From Spiroplasma platyhelix PALS-1 (lineage in GTDB: Bacteria > Bacillota_I > Bacilli_A > Mycoplasmatales > VBWQ01), in contig NZ_CP051215.1 of assembly GCF_021496725.1 (NCBI RefSeq), positions 1 through 64,000 of the forward strand: a stretch of 64,000 bases of DNA, given 5' to 3'. The position numbers were made by a program, and so were the translations under genes. Shown piece after piece: positions 60,768 through 64,000 of this stretch; positions within the stretch are counted from its first letter, which is position 1; each line of letters starts with the position of its first letter. A model generated the notes under the pieces. That model saw only the letters and a program-made list of their open reading frames with translations, was not told the DNA's origin and ran no database searches.

Positions 60768-63152
60768 ATGTGAGATCGTAAAATTCTACGAAAAATTAGA
60801 AAACAAGTTAAAGCAATTCTTGCTTTAGAAAAAACTATGCAAGAGTTAACAGATGAACAACTTGCAGCAAAAACTGAAGAATTTCGTCAGAGACTAACTA
60901 ATGGTGAAACATTAGATGATATTTTAGTTGAAGCTTTTGCTGTGGCAAGAGAAGCTTCAAGAAGAGTAATAGGATTACATCCTTATCCTGTGCAATTAAT
61001 TGGTGGGATTGTGTTACATAACGGTGATGTTGCAGAAATGAGAACTGGTGAAGGTAAGACCTTAACTGCTGTTATGCCAATTTATTTAAATGCTTTAAGT
61101 GGTAAGGGTGTTCATATTATTACTGTTAATGAATATCTTGCTCAAAGAGATGCTGAATTGAATAAACCAATTTTTGATTTTTTAGGCATAAGCATTGGTG
61201 TTAACTTAAGAGATTACACACCACAATTTAAACGTGAAGCATATGCTAAAGATGTAACTTATACTACTAATGCTGAATTAGGATTTGATTACTTACGTGA
61301 CAACATGGTGCGTAGTTTTAAAGATAAAGTTCAAAGAGGATTAAATTTTTCTATTGTTGATGAAGCTGACTCAGTTATGATTGATGAAGCAAGAACACCA
61401 TTGATTATTTCTGGTGGTTCAAAAAATCGTACTCCGTTATATCAAGCAAGTGATGCTTTTTCTAAATCTTTAGTTCCTGAAGACTATAAGATCGATTGAG
61501 AAAGTAAACAAATTGCTCTAACAGTAACAGGAGTAAGAAAAGCGCAAGCTTATTTTAATTTAAAAAATTTATTTGATATTGAAAATTCTGAACTATTTCA
61601 TCATATTCAAAATGCTTTAAGAGCAAATTATGTTTTTAAACTTGATGTTGAGTATGTTGTGAAGGATGGCGAAATTGTTTTAGTTGACCAGTTTACTGGA
61701 AGACTAATGGCAGGAAGAGTTTATAGTGACGGATTGCATCAAGCAATTCAAGCGAAAGAAAAAGTAAATATCCAACAAGAAACAACTACAGTTGCCACAA
61801 TTACTTATCAAAATTTCTTTCGTCTTTATAATAAATTAAGTGGGATGACAGGTACTGCTAAGACTGAAGAAGAAGAATTTGTGAAGATTTATAATATGCG
61901 TGTTATTTGTATTCCAACAAATAAGTCAATCATTCGTGAAGATATGCCTGACTATGTCTTTGCAACTTTAAATGCAAAATTTAAAGCTTTAATTAATGAA
62001 GTTAAAGAAAGAAATGATAAAGGTCAACCGATTTTAATTGGAACTGCGAATGTTGATGTTTCAGAACGAATTTCTAATATGTTGCGTTTAGAAGGAATCA
62101 GACATGAGATTTTAAATGCTAAGAATCATGCTCGTGAAGCTGAGATTATCTCTAAGGCAGGAGAATTTCATGCTGTTACTTTAGCAACTAATATGGCTGG
62201 TCGAGGAACTGATATTAAATTAGCACCAGGAGTTAATGAGATTGGTGGTCTTGCAGTTCTAGGTACTGAAAGAAATGAAGCAAGAAGAATTGACAACCAG
62301 TTAAGAGGTAGAGCAGGAAGACAAGGAGACCCAGGGTTTTCACGTTTTTATGTTTCAATTGAAGATGACTTGATCATGCGTTTTGGTGGCGAAAAGTTGA
62401 AAAAGATTTTTGCTAGTTTGGGTGATGATTTTATTAAGTCAAAAATGCTAACTCGTTCAATTACTAGAGCTCAACAAAAAATTGAAGGATTGAACTTTGA
62501 TGCGAGAAAGAATTTATTAGATTATGATAATGTTATTGCTCAGCATCGTGAAGCAATGTATGCGCAAAGAGATAAAATTCTAACATCTGAAAGTGTGTTA
62601 GATATTTTGAAAACTATGCATCGTACTGTTGCAAGAGATTTATTAAAAATCTTCAGCAAAGTTCAAGGTAGAGAACAGTATATTGACTATCAAGCTTTAG
62701 TTACAGGAACACAAAATAAACTTTTAAAACAAGGTACTTTAGAACCTGAAGTATTGAAAAAAATGCTTCCTGAAGAAGTGATCGACTTGATTAGTGAAAA
62801 AGCTTTTGAATTTTATTTAGAAAAGCGTGCTAGATTAAATGAAGTAATCATCAACCAAATTGAGTATGCAACTTTATTGCAAGTTTTTGATCGTTTTTGA
62901 ACTGAACATATTGATGGACTAAGTAAATTAAGAGCAGGAATTCACTTACGTGGTTACGCTCAATTAAATCCTTTGCAAGCTTATATTGAAGAAGCTTCAA
63001 AATTATTTAGCTTAATGACAATTAACATTGCTCATCAAGTATTGATCATGTTGCATAGTATTGATCCAGATCAAATACAAGTCCGTAGTGAAGAAAAAAT
63101 TCTTGATACAGTTCTAGCAAGTAACCCTGAAACAAAAACTAAAATAGGATAA
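60768..63152 (+). CDS. secA: Preprotein translocase ATPase SecA
   Basis: Drives protein export through SecYEG, 794 residues. Walker A MRTGEGKT at 91-98, [19 protein letters not shown] (DEAD box), [10 protein letters not shown]-like [14 protein letters not shown], and [13 protein letters not shown]. The C-terminal zinc-binding tail for SecB is absent, as usual in mollicutes. The start ATG is followed at once by UGA-Trp ([13 protein letters not shown]). Together with the SRP RNA this supports export of the secreted proteins in the window. Confidence 0.97.
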
Positions 63153-63154
63153 AT

Positions 63155-63182
63155 AAAAAGGCTTAATAATTAAGCCTTTTTT
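63155..63182 (+). terminator. Terminator of secA
   Basis: AAAAAGGCTTAA (63155-63166) pairs with TTAAGCCTTTTT (63170-63181), loop TAA. Confidence 0.88.
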
Positions 63183-63243
63183 AAATTTTTGAGTTTTTGT
63201 GATACAATTATTAGTGCTAAAAATGCTAGTAGGAGGTGAGAAA

Positions 63244-64000
63244 ATGAAATACGATTATGATGTTCTTGTCATTGGTGCAGGACATGCTGGTGTTGAAGCA
63301 GCCCTTGCAACAGCAAGAGCAGGCCATAAAACAGCAATCATGACTTTAGATAAGAACAAGATTGCTTTGATGCCTTGCAACCCATCAATTGGTGGTTCAG
63401 CAAAAGGAATTGTTGTTCGTGAGATTGATGCTTTAGGTGGCGAAATGGCTAAAGCAGCTGATGCTACTGCCTTACAAATGAAATTATTAAATAATTCTCG
63501 TGGTCCAGCAGTCTGAGCAATGCGAGCACAATCAGATAAAATTGCTTATTCAGAATATATGAAAAATGTGCTTGAAAAGCAAGAAAATCTAACAATCATT
63601 GAAACTTTGGTTCAAGAACTATTAGTTAGCGATGAGCAAGAAGTGTTTGGTGTTCGTTGTGAAGACAAGCAAACTTTTTTAAGTAGAGTTGTCATCCTAA
63701 CAACAGGAACTTACATGCGTTCGCTAACATTACAAGGTTTCACTAAAAAAAGTGAAGGTCCAGACCAACAACGAACAAGTAATGGCATTTCTTTACAACT
63801 TGCTAACTTAGGGTTTCAATTAGTACGTTTAAAAACAGGTACACCACCAAGATTGCTTGCTAGTAGTATTGATTTTTCTCAAACGCAGTTAGAATTAGGA
63901 ACTAACTTACCTTTAGCATTTTCTCATCAAACTAAAAAATTCTTATCGTTTGAAGAACAATGACCTTGCTATTTACTCTACACAAATGAAAAAACTCATG
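63244..64000 (+). CDS. mnmG: tRNA uridine-5-carboxymethylaminomethyl synthase MnmG (partial)
   Basis: FAD enzyme that with MnmE modifies U34 of several tRNAs. Only the first 252 codons are in the window; the gene runs off the right edge in frame. Seen: the dinucleotide-binding [42 protein letters not shown], and the LKTGTPPRL signature. AGGAGGTGA is an excellent ribosome site for ATG 63244. An upstream in-frame ATG (63199) is less likely. Confidence 0.96.

Overview
The window reads as the origin end of a small, very AT-rich mollicute chromosome, with base 1 at the first base of dnaA. UGA is clearly a tryptophan codon. It interrupts nearly every housekeeping gene (dnaA, gyrA, serS, dnaX, ftsH, lysS, secA, atpA and others), and reading through it restores full-length, well-conserved proteins that end only in TAA or TAG. 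The only release factor gene seen is RF1 (prfA). Short Spiroplasma-type signal peptides and a glucose PTS permease with IIC and IIB but no IIA point to Spiroplasma or a close relative. That placement is an inference, not a proof.

Region by region. 1-2.7 kb: dnaA, an AT-rich oriC with two adjacent DnaA boxes, and dnaN. 2.8-6.8 kb: a small secreted protein and an azoreductase on the minus strand, an ABC-F ATPase on plus, and an agmatine deiminase on minus. 6.8-7.2 kb: non-coding, with a strong promoter and a likely short structured RNA. 7.2-13 kb: gyrB, gyrA, serS. 13-15.5 kb: two secreted proteins, one with an intact C39-type cysteine peptidase fold, separated by a perfect 16-bp parS palindrome. 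15.5-24.6 kb: SRP RNA (ffs), tadA, dnaX, ybaB, tmk, holB, trmN6-like, tilS, ftsH, hpt. 24.7-29.3 kb: a giant FtsX-type permease and its ABC ATPase, which carries a long charged N-terminal extension.

29.5-37.1 kb is an accessory island holding a complete type I restriction-modification system: hsdR and hsdM, then two hsdS genes in opposite orientation with a tyrosine recombinase between them. The hsdS genes share a perfect 30-bp inverted repeat at the target-recognition junction. Terminators and ribosome binding sites are placed so that only one hsdS looks expressed. I read this as an invertible, phase-variable specificity switch.

37-49.4 kb: lysS, a tiny zinc-ribbon protein, rpmE, a 655-aa ABC-ATPase-like protein that has lost its catalytic motifs, nrnA, tdk, prfA, a membrane protein, prmC, a large HTH/PRD-like regulator, tsaC, and two small uncharacterised proteins. 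49.5-57.5 kb: upp and the F1Fo ATP synthase operon in the order I-B-E-F-H-A-G-D-C, closed by a DUF1146-like membrane protein. 57.5-64 kb: a non-coding leader, ptsG with one intact and one degenerate IIB domain, another secreted protein, secA, and the first part of mnmG, which is cut by the window edge.

The genes cover replication and its control (DnaA, DnaN, gyrase, DnaX, HolB, YbaB), nucleotide salvage (Tmk, Hpt, Tdk, Upp), translation and tRNA modification (SerS, LysS, TadA, TilS, TrmN6, TsaC, MnmG, PrfA, PrmC, L31), protein export and quality control (SRP RNA, SecA, FtsH), and energy (PtsG, ATP synthase). No rRNA, tRNA, CRISPR array or insertion sequence was recognised.
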